DNA from: Pictodentalium vernedei
Lineage: Eukaryota > Mollusca > Scaphopoda > Dentaliida > Dentaliidae
Assembly: GCA_031216915.1 (NCBI GenBank)
Contig: CM062296.1
Span: forward strand, 795,311,473-795,375,472
DNA: 64,000 nt
Reading direction: 5' to 3'
How positions within the stretch are numbered: the stretch's first letter is position 1; every line of letters begins with the position of its first letter. Shown piece after piece: positions 22,302 through 32,981 of this stretch. The translations under genes were made by a program, and so were the position numbers. The notes beneath the pieces were generated by a model. That model was given only the letters and a program-made list of their open reading frames with translations, did no database searches and was not told the DNA's origin.

Positions 22302-22338
22302 ACACCGCAAACGAGGTACTGCACTGCAAAGGTGGTAA
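22302..22338 (-). promoter_or_regulatory. Iteron-like motif pair, right arm
   Basis: Reverse-complement counterpart of 13560-13593: acaccgcaaacgaggtac and ctgcaaaggtggtaa. Confidence 0.6.
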
Positions 22339-22486
22339 AATTATCTCCAACAACCAATCAGATACGTTCTTACGTGACGTTCTTATACGCAGGCTGGACT
22401 CCACGGATGATGTGCTTAGAACATTTCGCAATGTCTATATTGCATCCGTTGCGAAGTTGGCCCAGAAAGGTTAATCAGGCTCGAAA

Positions 22487-23830
22487 GAAGAGTTATGGTT
22501 CTTCCATGAAAATTATAGAAGTTAAAGAACAGTTTTCTATTTGTTTGAATGAGACTCAAATTATTGCAAGTATTCAGAGAACTCCTGCTTCAGTATCATC
22601 AGAAAATGAAGTGGAAATATCTCAACATAAGTGTTTTATCTCTGGTAAACTGTTAGAGTCTCAGAGATTAGGATTTATTACTCTACTGTGTTTTTACAAA
22701 AATCATTGTCCTTACGATTGCGTAAAGTGTTACAGAAATAATAATAATATTTTATTGAACAACCAAAAATAAGAATTTGTATGGCACTACAAACTACACG
22801 AATAAAGCAAAGTAAACCGACACAATTAAATATTCATGAACAGTATGCATCATGATGGCCAGACCTGTTACATAGGTAGCACGGGGGTAAAAATAATGTA
22901 GCTCTTTACTTGTTAAATACTTAGATATTATGTCAAAGTCTGTGTGTAGATCATGCACACAAGTAGATCCTTGCAACTTAAATGAAGAGCTTTGTCAAAG
23001 TCTGAACATCATGCACACAAGTAAATTTAAAGAAACATGCCGTTACTATCACTCGTCAACACTCGACTGATCTTCATTACAGATGGGTGTCGTATCATTT
23101 GCCCTCGATTTGCTCTTTAAGAGGCATCCCAAACTGCCTCTACTGCTGTTTCTGTAGCTAAAATGCTATTTCAGGTTCGTATTACTCCTCATATTTAAAC
23201 AACGCCCTGTGTACCAACGTTGGTTAAATTATCATTTATTTCGCCCGAGAGCAGTTTTCCTTAATATTCTGGCCGAGTGATAACATTACTTCCCGGTCAG
23301 TACTTTGAAAAAGTATGCTAGTTTTTTCTATCATCGAACGATTACAAAAAGTGGGATATGTTTTTGAAACTGCTCGGAAGAGTCTTTCACGCATCGTGGA
23401 GTATTTAGAACAGGAATACAAATCGTGAATTTCGATTTCAAGTTCAACGTGATTCGTGTTACACTGTTTACAGAACCTCATCTCATGTGGAATGGGGTTA
23501 GGCTTATGGTAACGACCTCTCTATCTCGAGATGATGAGCTCCTATTCGATGTGCAGTATGTTGTTCACCCGGATCAGACCTGTTCTGTTTCAGAGAGAAC
23601 AATTCCTCATAACCTTCATCTCATGCGTAATCCAATTGATAATGTTAATCAAAAACATTAATCTGTAGCCTTTCTCTGCCTTGATCAGATGAAGGCCTTT
23701 GATCGTGTTCATCATTCATACTCATTTCAAGCTCTTCGAGCTTTTGGTTTTAGAGATAATTTTATCTTCTGGGTAAAATTATTATACACAGATATTGTGA
23801 GGTCTGTGTTGGTTAATTGACATATATATC
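22487..23830 (+). pseudogene. LINE reverse transcriptase relic (Tx1/L1-like)
   Basis: Two protein-like segments in plus orientation. 22487-22771 contains GKLLESQRLGFITLL, matching the stretch just before the first conserved motifs of Tx1/L1-type reverse transcriptases. 23540-23819 contains VVHPDQTCSVSERTIPHN, then DQMKAFDRVHHSY (motif A with its catalytic Asp), GFRDNFIFWVKLLYTDI and SVLVN. The second segment is broken by an in-frame TAA (23659-23661) and ends at TGA (23817-23819). Around 800 bases of unrelated or scrambled sequence separate the parts. No YXDD motif is seen. The copy is dead. It interrupts the right arm of the composite and is therefore younger than the arm. Confidence 0.8.
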
Positions 23831-24362
23831 CAAATGTTTTTCAATGTGGAACGTTCAGTAAGGCAAGGCTGTAGCCTCTGTATTACACCGCCGAAGCTGT
23901 CGATAAAACACTCGGTGTTAAGTCTGTATTGATTTTTTTTTTTTGATTTGCAAACGCAGTGGATTATTTTTTTCAGCGATGACGCGCCATGTTTTAAACC
24001 AGTACCCAGAAAATGACGTTGTATTTCGTGACGTGTATTTTCCAGGAAAATCTACTCCAATACCTAACATTACAATCCAACAGGCGTTTTGTTTATCATA
24101 GGATTATAATTGTTCGGCTAACGTTTTAGATTACAATTAATTCATCGCTGATACTGGATATTGTTTACTTAAATCATTTTGAAGGTATTGGTGTTTTTTT
24201 TTTCTCTGCAGTAGATTTGTAATAGGATAGACAATAAATTTTTCTACATCTCAAATAACGGATAGCGTTCTTGTGTTTGCAAATTCGTATTCGTACAGTA
24301 CAAATATATGAAATATGATTTGTTTGTGAATATGAATTGACAACTAGGGAACTGTATCTCTT

Positions 24363-26372
24363 ATTAGGCTTTCCCAAACACAATTTGGGAAAGATTATTG
24401 TTATTTTTCTTTTTCAAATTTTTTCTTCTCTATTTTTTTTTCTTTTTTCTTTTTTCTTTTTTTTTTTTTTTGTCTTTCTTTTTTTTTTCCTCCTTGAATT
24501 TTGGCTGTTGAACTGATCAAAAACAAGCTGTACGATTTTAACCAAATTTGGTATACTTATGAAATGTCATAAAATCTAGTGAAATGCGGTATCGCCATGT
24601 CTGTAAAAACGCGTATTTTCAAAATATTCTGCCAAAACCTTCAACATTTCACCATTTTTCGAAAGTCTCAAAATTGTTTACAGTTATTTAACTCACATTT
24701 TCCACACATTTAGAGCATAATATGATACACCACAATCACCACTGAAATCTTTCAATATTAACCCCCATTGGACAAAAATTACATTAATATAGCTTTTTTC
24801 TTCAACATTGACCAAATTAAAGGGCAAATTTCTCTAATTATAAGGTTGTTGCAACAATTATTTTTTTTATGGATAGATGCAACAATAATTGTGGAAGAAA
24901 GTTACTGTTTACTTTTTAATCTCAGATTTAACCCTCATGCACAATGAGGGCGACAATAAGAGTACCGTTTGAAAATGCCAAAATTGGCCACCTTCGGTTG
25001 CTTTTTGTATCATTTTGGAAAGGGTTAATTTCAAACACTTTTCATGTACGCATTCACAATTGACTACCGAGCATATTTGCTGTAGTAAGTTTGGTAGTAA
25101 AGATTAACCCTATCCCATTGTGGTTGCATAAAAGTAGGTACCGTCCAAAAAAACTCCAATTTTTCAGAATTTGGTACGTTTAGGTGACAATTTACTCCAT
25201 TTTTAATTGATTGAGCTCTGAATGTTTTCTATAGCTGCATGCAGCAGTCAAAGTATGACAAATTTTGTTCTATATGTTATTATTAAAAGTTTAACCCTTG
25301 ACAGATTTGATACTTCCCATAAGTGTACTGTCGGAATAATTGTTATTTTCGCCAATATTTACATGCAATTTTCAGCACTGGAGCCATATTGTCTCAAAAC
25401 CTTTCCCATGAGAAGATAGGGCATTCATCCAAGAATAATTATGCTGTTATATGTTTTATTCCAAGTTTTAACCCTCACCCAGTTGTCGGACCTTGAATTG
25501 GAGTACCCTCAACTTGTACATGTTCTTTCGAATACAAAGATTCAAGATTAGTCCATGTCTCTTTTCAGACACTCAGTCTGTGATTGATGTCCACACATTA
25601 AAAGCATAATGATACACTAAAATCACCACTCAAATATTTCAAAATTAACCCCTGTTGGCCACAAATGATATTAATATATCATTTTATCTTCAAGCTTTAC
25701 TAACTTCGAGGGCACATTTCTCTTAATTGCGAGATTATTGTAACAATTATTTTTGTATGCATAGATGCAACAATGCTTTCAGAAGAAAGTTACTGTTTAG
25801 TTTTTAATCTCGTCTTTAACCCTCAAGAAAATGAGGGTATGAGTACCATCTGAAAATGCCAAAGGTAGCTAACTGTGGTTGCATCTCCCTGTCATGTTGG
25901 AAAGGGATAATTCTAAACACTTTGTTTGGCTATAGGTAGAGATGTTTAATGACCAAATCCTCTGCTGTAAGTTATGCTTTGGGGCTTAACACAATATAAG
26001 AGTTGGCCATGTAAAGAATAGTACTGTCAGAAAACAAATATATTTTCAGTGAATTTTGGAAACAACTGTACTCATTTCCTCTAATTGCAAGGTTGATGTA
26101 GCAATTATTTTGGTATGGACAGATGCAAAAATGATTGTAGAAGAAAGTTACTGTTTACTTTTTAATCTCAAGATTTAACCCAGAAGTAAAATGAGGGCGT
26201 GAATAAGAGAACCGTGAGAGAATGCCAAAATTAGCCAACTTTGGATGCTTCTTGTCAATCATTTTGGAAATGGTTAATTTCAAACACTTTGCTTTTCTAT
26301 ATGTAGTCTGCATTTTCACACTGAAAAGTTGGGAAAGCCCGTAATTTGTCCAACAAATTACAATTCCCTAGT
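24363..26372. mobile_element. Non-autonomous TIR element interrupting the right arm
   Basis: The left arm reads continuously (gaaattagagatacag) where the right arm has this ~2.0-kb insertion. Near the ends are ggctttcccaaac (24367) and gttgggaaagccc (about 26328-26340), inverted copies. The left terminus also folds as ctttcccaaa / tttgggaaag, and the right end contains gtaatttgt-cca-acaaattac. The exact ends and target duplication are uncertain by up to 30 bases. It has no transposase frame. A pyrimidine-rich tract occupies 24405-24492. Confidence 0.72.
24700..26310 (+). repeat. Internal repeats of the TIR element
   Basis: A ~210-bp block (gcaacaattattttt .. gaagaaagttactgttta .. tttaaccct .. 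ttggaaagggttaatttc) occurs at about 24850, 25735 and 26095. A second block (acacattta.. agcataat.. tgataca) occurs at about 24700 and 25590. Confidence 0.8.
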
Positions 26373-27681
26373 TTCGAATTGATATTGTAAGTCGATAAGC
26401 ATTCCGAAAAGAAAATACTCGAAAGTACTAGCGCTATTGTGTCATTTTAGAAAGAGACACAGTTCCATTACCCATTCTGCGAGTGATTGTTGATAATGAG
26501 TGTTGTATCAATGAGAGAGATATCCTAAAAACATGTTTTGGAATAACAAATAGTGTTGCAATTACGCCAGAGTGTCTCCAGGATTGCATATGGGGAAAAA
26601 TAGTGTCTATCCATCCATTCCAGCTATTTTCGCGTGATTGCAGGTGAACATAATCAGTTCCAGTTATTATAATTGTCTGATTAAACACGCTCTATCCAGA
26701 ATTTTATTTATGTAAAAGTACCAGTCTATTGACAAATCTAGTACTCCACACTCAAAATAAACCTCTATCTAACCTATCAGTCATAACCATAACAACACTC
26801 TATTAGTGAAACTAGTCCTCAATTTTTCTCGTAAAAAATAATAAATAAATTTGAATCGCTTTAGATATTATTCTCAGACGAGGAAAAAACTGATTTTTTT
26901 TTTTAAAATTTAGAATAAGCTTGCTGTGTTATCAATTACATTTCAATCTCTTTTTTTTCTTTTAATTTTTTTTAAAAAAGAAACAACATTACAACAAATT
27001 ATACTAATCGTTTATATAATTATTTTTTGCCTTAGTATCAATAATATATAACTTGACAAATTAGTAAGAAAATGTGGGTTTTTTGTGAGAGTAATACCGT
27101 GATAATGACGTTCAAATTATACATACATACACACACGCACAAACACACATCTTTGATCGCGATCCTCCACCACCATATCGTTTCTCCCATCGAGTTAAAA
27201 TTATTATAACACTCGAACAACGACGAAACTCCACCGTCTTTTTTGGCTCACATAAAAATTTACCCCTATCGAAACGTCGAATTTTACCGTGGAAATCCGT
27301 GTCCCGGGTCGAATTTTTTTTCGACCCTGACACGGTCCTTTCCGGATTTTTTGTCGCGGCAAAAAATTAATTCCCTTTGGGAAATCAGTGTTAAATTTGT
27401 AAAAAAAAAAGTGAATTTTTAAAACTCGGAATTTTTTAAATTTTCGAACCAGAAAATCTTCGAATTCAAACATTTCCGCGAAAAATCGGAGGTTTTCCGG
27501 AAAAAGTTGAATTATTTTTAAAAAAAACAGCATTTTCAGAGAAAATCAATTTTTTCCGGAAAAATTTCAATATTTTCTAAAAATAACTCAATTTTTCCAA
27601 AAATAACTCACTTTTTCAGGCTCAACTGAATTTCTGGCTCGCCATTGGAGGGTGAGCCAGAATCCGCACTTATCCCCTACT

Positions 27682-28107
27682 GAAACGAAATAGAAAACGA
27701 AACCGCAAATTACGGGGCCTTTTTATTTTAATAACATAATAACATATTATTTCGAGTAATGGATACTTTATTAACACGAGACAACGTGTGTTTATTAATT
27801 GTTGGTACCTTATGAGGTAAACTTATTTAAAAACGTCATTAATAATTGTGCGGGTTTCATTTCATTCTTCACGAGGCGACGAGTGATACATTTAGACAAG
27901 TTTGCATTCAAGGCGAGGTCACCACAGGTCAACTTGGATGTAGTTCCACTGCAGGTGTAAATTTTACTATTGAAATCCCATTGCTGGCATGTTCAACACG
28001 GTTGGTGTGTAAAACTAAATTTTATGTCATATGATTTTTATATATAGTAGAATAGATAATCATGGTATAATGATTTCTAGCATGACAAAATCGTTATACA
28101 TATCTTT
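27682..28107. other. No recognisable feature
   Basis: Unique flank outside the composite. Confidence 0.45.
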
Positions 28108-28215
28108 GGCTGGGTACGCAGCCCCATGTACCTTGTCAGAATTGTATGTACCCTACGAAAATCGGCTTGGTGTGAATAAAAGTTTGACAGGGTACATGGG
28201 ATTGTGTACCCTGCC
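28108..28215. repeat. Imperfect inverted repeat, ~31-bp arms
   Basis: ggctgggtac .. ccccatgtaccttgtca at 28108-28138 pairs with tgacagggtacatggg .. gtaccctgcc at 28185-28215, with about five mismatches and a 46-bp spacer. It may be a small foldback element. Confidence 0.7.
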
Positions 28216-28744
28216 AAAGACCTGTATAACTAATATTGTTTTTAAGGATAAAAAAGAGAATGTTTAGTTCTTCAAGAATGTTTTTGGGGGATAAATATTG
28301 TCTTCAAACTGTGTTAGGTAAAGGGTAAAAAGACCATTTCGGAAAATGTCTATCCATCGATTTATTTCTTCTAATTAGGGCTACATAATTAAACCATTTT
28401 TTCTGTTCATGCATTTTCAGGCACTGACTACTTCAGTCCAAAAGCTGAAAATTTTGGCCTGGTAGTATAGTAGTGGACGAATTTTACCCAATTTGCGTAC
28501 TCTCTATTTTCAGGTTATAAAACTCTATCCGACCACAGAAATTGGACCTGCTTCCGTTATTTTAACTCCTTAAGTTATTGCCTTAAATCATCTGATGAAA
28601 GTCTCACTAGCTTGGAGTTTAATTGACTGGGGAGAGATGAAATAACATGGTTTTGCTTGCCAAAGGCGCGCAGGGACGATGAGGAGCAAGTCCCTTTCGA
28701 CCCTCTCTAGCAGTATAAAGATGCAATAGCAGTGCGATAGCAGG
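28216..28744. other. No gene recognised; possible retroelement 3' flank
   Basis: gttaggtaaagggt near 28313 resembles a stray piggyBac-MITE terminus. The remainder is unassigned and may be 3' non-coding sequence of the minus-strand retroelement relic that follows. Confidence 0.4.
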
Positions 28745-29573
28745 TTATGTCCGGGCGTGGTAAAGGATGGAAAGTTTGAAGAGTTGGGATGACATGTAGC
28801 GGTGGAAGCACTCGTTCCGAAGTTTGTGATACCTTCGCTGTTTGTTGGTCAAGCGGATCGATATCAGTTCTTGGAGTTGCTCTGGCAAGTTGTTTTTACC
28901 ATTTCTTTGGACTGTTTCAAAGAGCTTATGGAGCTGGTTCTGATGTTGCCATATTGTGTGGCGAAGCAGCTGTCCACTGTACATGTAAATTCTTGCCACG
29001 GCATGCTTTGTTAGTCGTATCCAGGATGTTCTTCCCTCTCGGTCTCCTCGGATGCCGGGAGAGCATTTATGGTGGGTTGGTCAGAACTGCTTGGAAAAAC
29101 AGGTTCGGGTCGGCAGACTTCCATCTCGCCTTCCGCCTCCCTATCCTCCTTGCCTTCCGTCCTCTGCGGTGCAGGGAGAAGATTGGCGAGAGTGGTGAGG
29201 GTGGTGGGGAGGGTAATGTGGTTGTATCCCTCTCCTTCTCCTGTTTTACCGTCTCAAATCTTCTCTTCTCCAACAACGCCTCCATTCGCCTAGCATCCCG
29301 GCGTTTGGCGGATGGTGGTTTTCTGTTGGTCTTCTTTTGCTACTGGCCTTTTCCAGGATTTCCAGGATGTGGACTAGTGTGGGGCGAGGCCCCACGAAAG
29401 GTACTACCACTACCCTTGGATGAATCCACATGGTATTTGATGGTGATCTGAACGCTGTCGCCATCAATCTGGACATTCCAGTTGATTGGTGAGCCTGCTT
29501 TCAGTACCATCAAAGTCTCTTTCATCCCTGCCGTGAGGAAATCCATGTCGCTAATTGTATTTATTAGGAACAT
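28745..29573 (-). pseudogene. Retroelement ORF1/gag-like relic with in-frame TAG
   Basis: Minus strand. The ATG at 29573 opens a frame reading MFLINTISDMDFLTAGMKE .. SPINWNVQIDGDSV, then a TAG at 29342-29340. The same frame continues QKKTNRKPPSAKRRDARRME .. EKRRFETVKQEKERD to a stop at 29067. A Pro-rich and Arg/Lys-rich stretch of this kind is typical of ORF1/gag proteins of invertebrate retroelements. After a frameshift, 28999-28745 continues protein-like (LHKLFETVQRNGKNNLPEQL .. LTNKQRRYHKLRNECFHRYM). No CCHC knuckle or reverse transcriptase is present nearby. The family name is not certain; the protein-like composition and broken frame are what is seen. Confidence 0.55.
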
Positions 29574-29949
29574 TCACAGGTATGTGTGATCACTTGGATA
29601 GCCAAGCAATCGAATGATGGGAAGAGATTAATACCTGCTCACAGTTTATTAATTTCCTGGGTTGGTGTGTGTATCAATTACACTTCCGGCTTTGGAAGCC
29701 TCTAGCCAATTAGGATTAAATCCCAAGTGCCACCCCGATTTCTATGAAATCCACATTTGTTAGGTATCTCATTATCTCGCTGGAAATTCATTCACTTGCA
29801 TGAGATCTGACACCTTATTTATAACAGTAATTTTAATCATAATCTAAATATCTAAAAGAGTAATAACACACACACTTCTGTCACTCTCAATCGCGAGTTT
29901 TAGAGTTCACTGCCATCATGTATAAGAAAAGACAAAAAAGAAAGAAAGA

Positions 29950-30660
29950 AGACCAAGGACAGCAGAAGAAGTTCTACAAGATCTTCTACAGGATCGACTG
30001 ACAATAGGGTTATTGGTTATCATCAGCTTCTCATGGCCTGTACTGCTTCCCTCAATAGACCTCTGGAGGTAGGGGCCCAAGAAAAACCTGCCAAAAACAA
30101 TACAGATCAGAAACAGCCCACTGTTTCTGAGCTGTTAATTCTATTAGAAAAGGAAAGGTATGAGAATGCTAAAGGTTAAGCTCAGTAATTTAATGAAATC
30201 ACTAGCTGAGTAGAGAATTAAAAAGGAGGAGGAGAGGGTTGCAAACCAAAAAAGACACCAGGGAATTATGGCCTCCATCGGTGCGAGGGGTAGTAGCCCA
30301 CCCCGGCTCCTCCCGCAACATCTCCAGCCGTTACAGATGTTACGCCAGTCAATCCCACTAATACAGCAGACTCCGTGCCTGCAGTTATCACTCCAGAGGG
30401 ATATAACAATAATAACAATAAAAATTGGACTGTCACTGTGGCTAGGACAGAGACAATCAACTCAGACCTTGAAAAGCCCGTAGGTGTAGGAATAGTATCC
30501 CCATCTGTTAAAGAGGGACTCACCATGAGATTCTAGTTCGCGAAGCAGAGGTAGATATAGCGATTTGCCCTCAGGGTGTGGTGTATGATATTGCCCTACA
30601 TGTTGAAGACAAATCGGTATCTCAGCTTATGACCACCCAAAATTTCTCTGTGTCAGATAC
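29950..30660 (+). pseudogene. Degenerate LINE ORF1-like region
   Basis: Plus-strand protein-like fragments in several frames: DNRVIGYHQLLMACTASLN and TVSELLILLEKERYENAKG (29995-30178); PAVTDVTPVNPTNTADSVPA and TVARTETINSDLEKPVGVG (30296-30537); VREAEVDIAICPQGVVYDI (from about 30535). Stops and frameshifts separate them. A long (AAAT)n tail follows directly, as expected for a LINE-type element. The Pro/Thr/Asn-rich character fits an ORF1. No reverse transcriptase is present. Confidence 0.5.
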
Positions 30661-30661
30661 C

Positions 30662-30667
30662 GACAAA

Positions 30668-30721
<54 letters not shown>
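30662..30721 (+). repeat. AAAT microsatellite
   Basis: About 15 perfect AAAT units, probably grown from a retroelement tail. Confidence 0.97.
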
Positions 30722-30722
<1 letters not shown>

Positions 30723-30818
30723 CCACCCTTCTGAGATCCGCAGTTCCTGGGGCTTTTAGCTGAGATCTTATTTCTTGAGGCTATTACCTCAGGAAATACG
30801 GATCTCAGAAGGGTAGTG
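30723..30818. repeat. Inverted repeat with ~25-bp arms
   Basis: ccacccttctgagatccg at 30723-30740 pairs with cggatctcagaagggtagtg at 30799-30818, with further pairing (gcagttcct / aggaaata). The loop is about 50 bp. It directly abuts the AAAT tract. Confidence 0.8.
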
Positions 30819-31400
30819 CAGTCCCATTCACTCTGTTGAAACACCGTGTGAGCAATTTATTTCCCTGCCCTTCATTGTGTCGAGCTGTGTTTAATTATAT
30901 AATCCCCAAATGGTATCCCAATGACAAAACCCTGATAAAGGTAATAATTAGAGAAACTGAAAGAAATATATCGTTCTTTATTACTGAACAAGAACGATTT
31001 GGAATTAATTCACTTCCATTGAACTCAAATATTTGGGAGACTTCAATTCAAGGACATTGGGGACTGTTGACATGTCGTTATTATTGTGGGACACAAGTTG
31101 ACTTTATTAGTGTTTTTTTAGGTAAAGTGGTGCGCTGTGTGTCTTGTAAAATCGGGGACATTATATTCATACTTGTACAAGTGCTTTAATAAGTTTTACT
31201 GAAGAGACAATTCATATGACGAGAGAAGTTGCGTGTTTCTCGAACCCATAACAGATCTGTAGAGCGGTAGCTCCAGAACAGAATCCCTCTTCTCGACAGT
31301 AGAATCGGGTATTGTGGTATGTACACATGTTTTCTTTCTTGGTTTTGGAATATTCTCATGAAACAATATTGTTCTCTTTTTGTTTGTGAGTTTGAATGTT
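30819..31400. other. No gene recognised
   Basis: A 117-codon frame at 30836-31189 has no recognised domain and a weak start. I do not call it. Confidence 0.45.
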
Positions 31401-32189
31401 CAGGCTTGGCAATTTCAGGAGAGCGATTTTTTAGCTCTCCTTACTGCCCTCCTGAAAGAATTAAGGAGAGCGAAAAATTGCCCTCCTAAATATTTTGGTC
31501 TGGGATGATTGAGATTACATGTATTATGCTCACATTAAATTTTTGTTGTAAAGCAAAAATGTAATTTAACTTCGAAGTCACATAACATCACGTAATTTCA
31601 TTTTGAAAGTGGTTTAGTGGTAAAAGGTAATGGCTGCAACCATACCCAAACACAGTTGCAATCATTTGAAGCAAAATGGGTCACAGCAATATTTTTTTTT
31701 TCTGTCAGTTTCAAGTTCAACAACTGACATCACAGTTTGAGGGGTAATTATTCAAGGAATATTGACACTATAATATACTACCATTACTACTATCCTGTCA
31801 CTTGAAGCACTTGCACCAGGATGTGACTGTAGATTCAAGCAGACCTGTTGTCCAAGAAAGTCATACGCCTACCACTACCACCTTCAACCCCCCTTGGGGG
31901 GTTGAAGGTGGTAGTGGTAGGCGTTTGACTTTATTGGACAACAGGTCTGGGTACACACACAGGTCTTGTCAAGTGTGTGTTCGGTTGTTGAGTGAGACAT
32001 CTAGATGTCTAAGAGATTTCGCTTTACCTTAGTAAAGTTAATAAAATCACTGATGTAGTCTGTTGGTTTCAGTTTCAATGAGTTCGTTCAACTGGATACT
32101 TAAAATGCTGTGTAAAGCAAATTGCTCTCCTAAGCAGATTGAGGAGAGCGATTTTTTGCCCTCCTGCATTTTTCAGAATGCCAGGCCTG
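31401..32189. mobile_element. TIR element with 6-bp target duplication
   Basis: Starts caggcttggcaatttc and ends (reverse strand) caggcctggcattctg. Both are followed inside by repeats of ggagagcgattttt and gccctcct. aatgtt flanks the element on both sides (31395-31400 and 32190-32195). It encodes nothing recognisable. CAG..CTG ends suggest hAT-like affinity, but a 6-bp duplication is unusual there. Confidence 0.7.
31841..31947. repeat. Long hairpin inside the TIR element
   Basis: agacctgttgtcca pairs with tggacaacaggtct. After a short mismatched stretch, acgcctaccactacc .. ttcaacccccc pairs perfectly with ggggggttgaa .. ggtagtggtaggcgt across a 2-base centre (31894-31895). Total stem is over 40 bp and almost free of mutations. 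Confidence 0.93.
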
Positions 32190-32584
32190 AATGTTTTTTA
32201 TTACCAACGAAAATGTTTGAGGCGATGGGTGAAAGGGAAATCGGCGAAGAGTACCAAAGAATGTATGTACACCCATTTATTTTAGCTGTCATGTAAAAGT
32301 TTCAAACACCACCGTTGTATCTCGTACACCCCGTTGGAGTTAAATGTACCTCACTGGATGCATCGGTGACTGACCAGTCAGGAAGCTTGTATAGAGGGTA
32401 ATAATTTCAAGTACACATCACTCAAGAAAGAAGAATAACCAAAATTAATCTTTATCTTTTTTGACTTTGAAACTTCTCAACATACTGGTAACCAGGCCCA
32501 GTTTGCTGCATAAACTGTTTGTAGGGGAATATACTTGTAGATCTCTAAATTAAGAATGTTCATTGTTTCTTGGGGTTTAAAACG
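32190..32584. other. No recognisable feature
   Basis: Unique-looking DNA between the TIR element and the tRNA-like block; nothing recognised. Confidence 0.4.
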
Positions 32585-32665
32585 CAGTTACCCCTGACTG
32601 GGGTCGACCTGTGGACCTTTCGGTTTGAAGTCCAGTGCCTTAACCACTGAGCCAGCGCTTCCAGA
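32585..32665 (-). mobile_element. tRNA-like SINE head
   Basis: The minus strand reads gcgctggctcagtggttaag (A box) and, about 30 bases on, caggtcgacccc (degenerate B box, canonical GGTTCGANTCC). No CCA end or cloverleaf closure is apparent, so this is a SINE or tRNA-derived fragment rather than a functional tRNA gene. The body is not one of the families seen elsewhere in the window. Confidence 0.65.
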
Positions 32666-32981
32666 TGAAATATAAATTTTATGACAAAAACGTCGAACGA
32701 GAAAAATATTCTACATGTGTGAATCACTCTTTTTGTGATTGGCTTTTTATTATTGATCATACAGAAACAACGGCTATTTTTCATACTTGACGAGCCTTTG
32801 ATCGATAATTGATTCTAAGACACATTCATGGCCCTGCCACGTCAATTCCTGAAGTAATTACATTTACCGATGTCTGTCCTGGAGCTTGGAAAAAGAATCC
32901 AATGCCAAAAAATAGTCGTCATCATTTCAGGGATATGTAACTGGTTGGCAGCGATTCCGACTTCACTGTTCAAATATAATT

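Larger units (their letters stand above)
21855..27681 (-). repeat. Right arm of 15.6-kb inverted-repeat composite, interrupted twice
   Basis: Matches 12045-14043 in reverse complement. The outer end (reverse strand) is again agtaggggataagtgcgg. It is interrupted by a LINE-bearing segment (about 22350-24150) and a TIR element (about 24363-26372). The flanks of both rejoin correctly on the uninterrupted left arm. No flanking target duplication is convincing: tatttg on the left against gaaacg on the right. Confidence 0.88.

Noticed and set aside
12045..27681. Assignment of the composite to Polintons/Mavericks or to an integrated herpes-like virus
   Set aside because: No polymerase B, integrase, packaging ATPase, protease or capsid frames are visible, and the expected 6-bp duplication is not found. 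Only architecture is suggestive.
28313..28334. Right terminus of another piggyBac-like MITE (gttaggtaaagggt)
   Set aside because: No matching left end, no TTAA and no central palindrome nearby.
28789..29451. 220-codon plus-strand frame
   Set aside because: It lies opposite the minus-strand ORF1-like relic, has no domain, and reads like the antisense of an Arg/Lys/Pro-rich protein.
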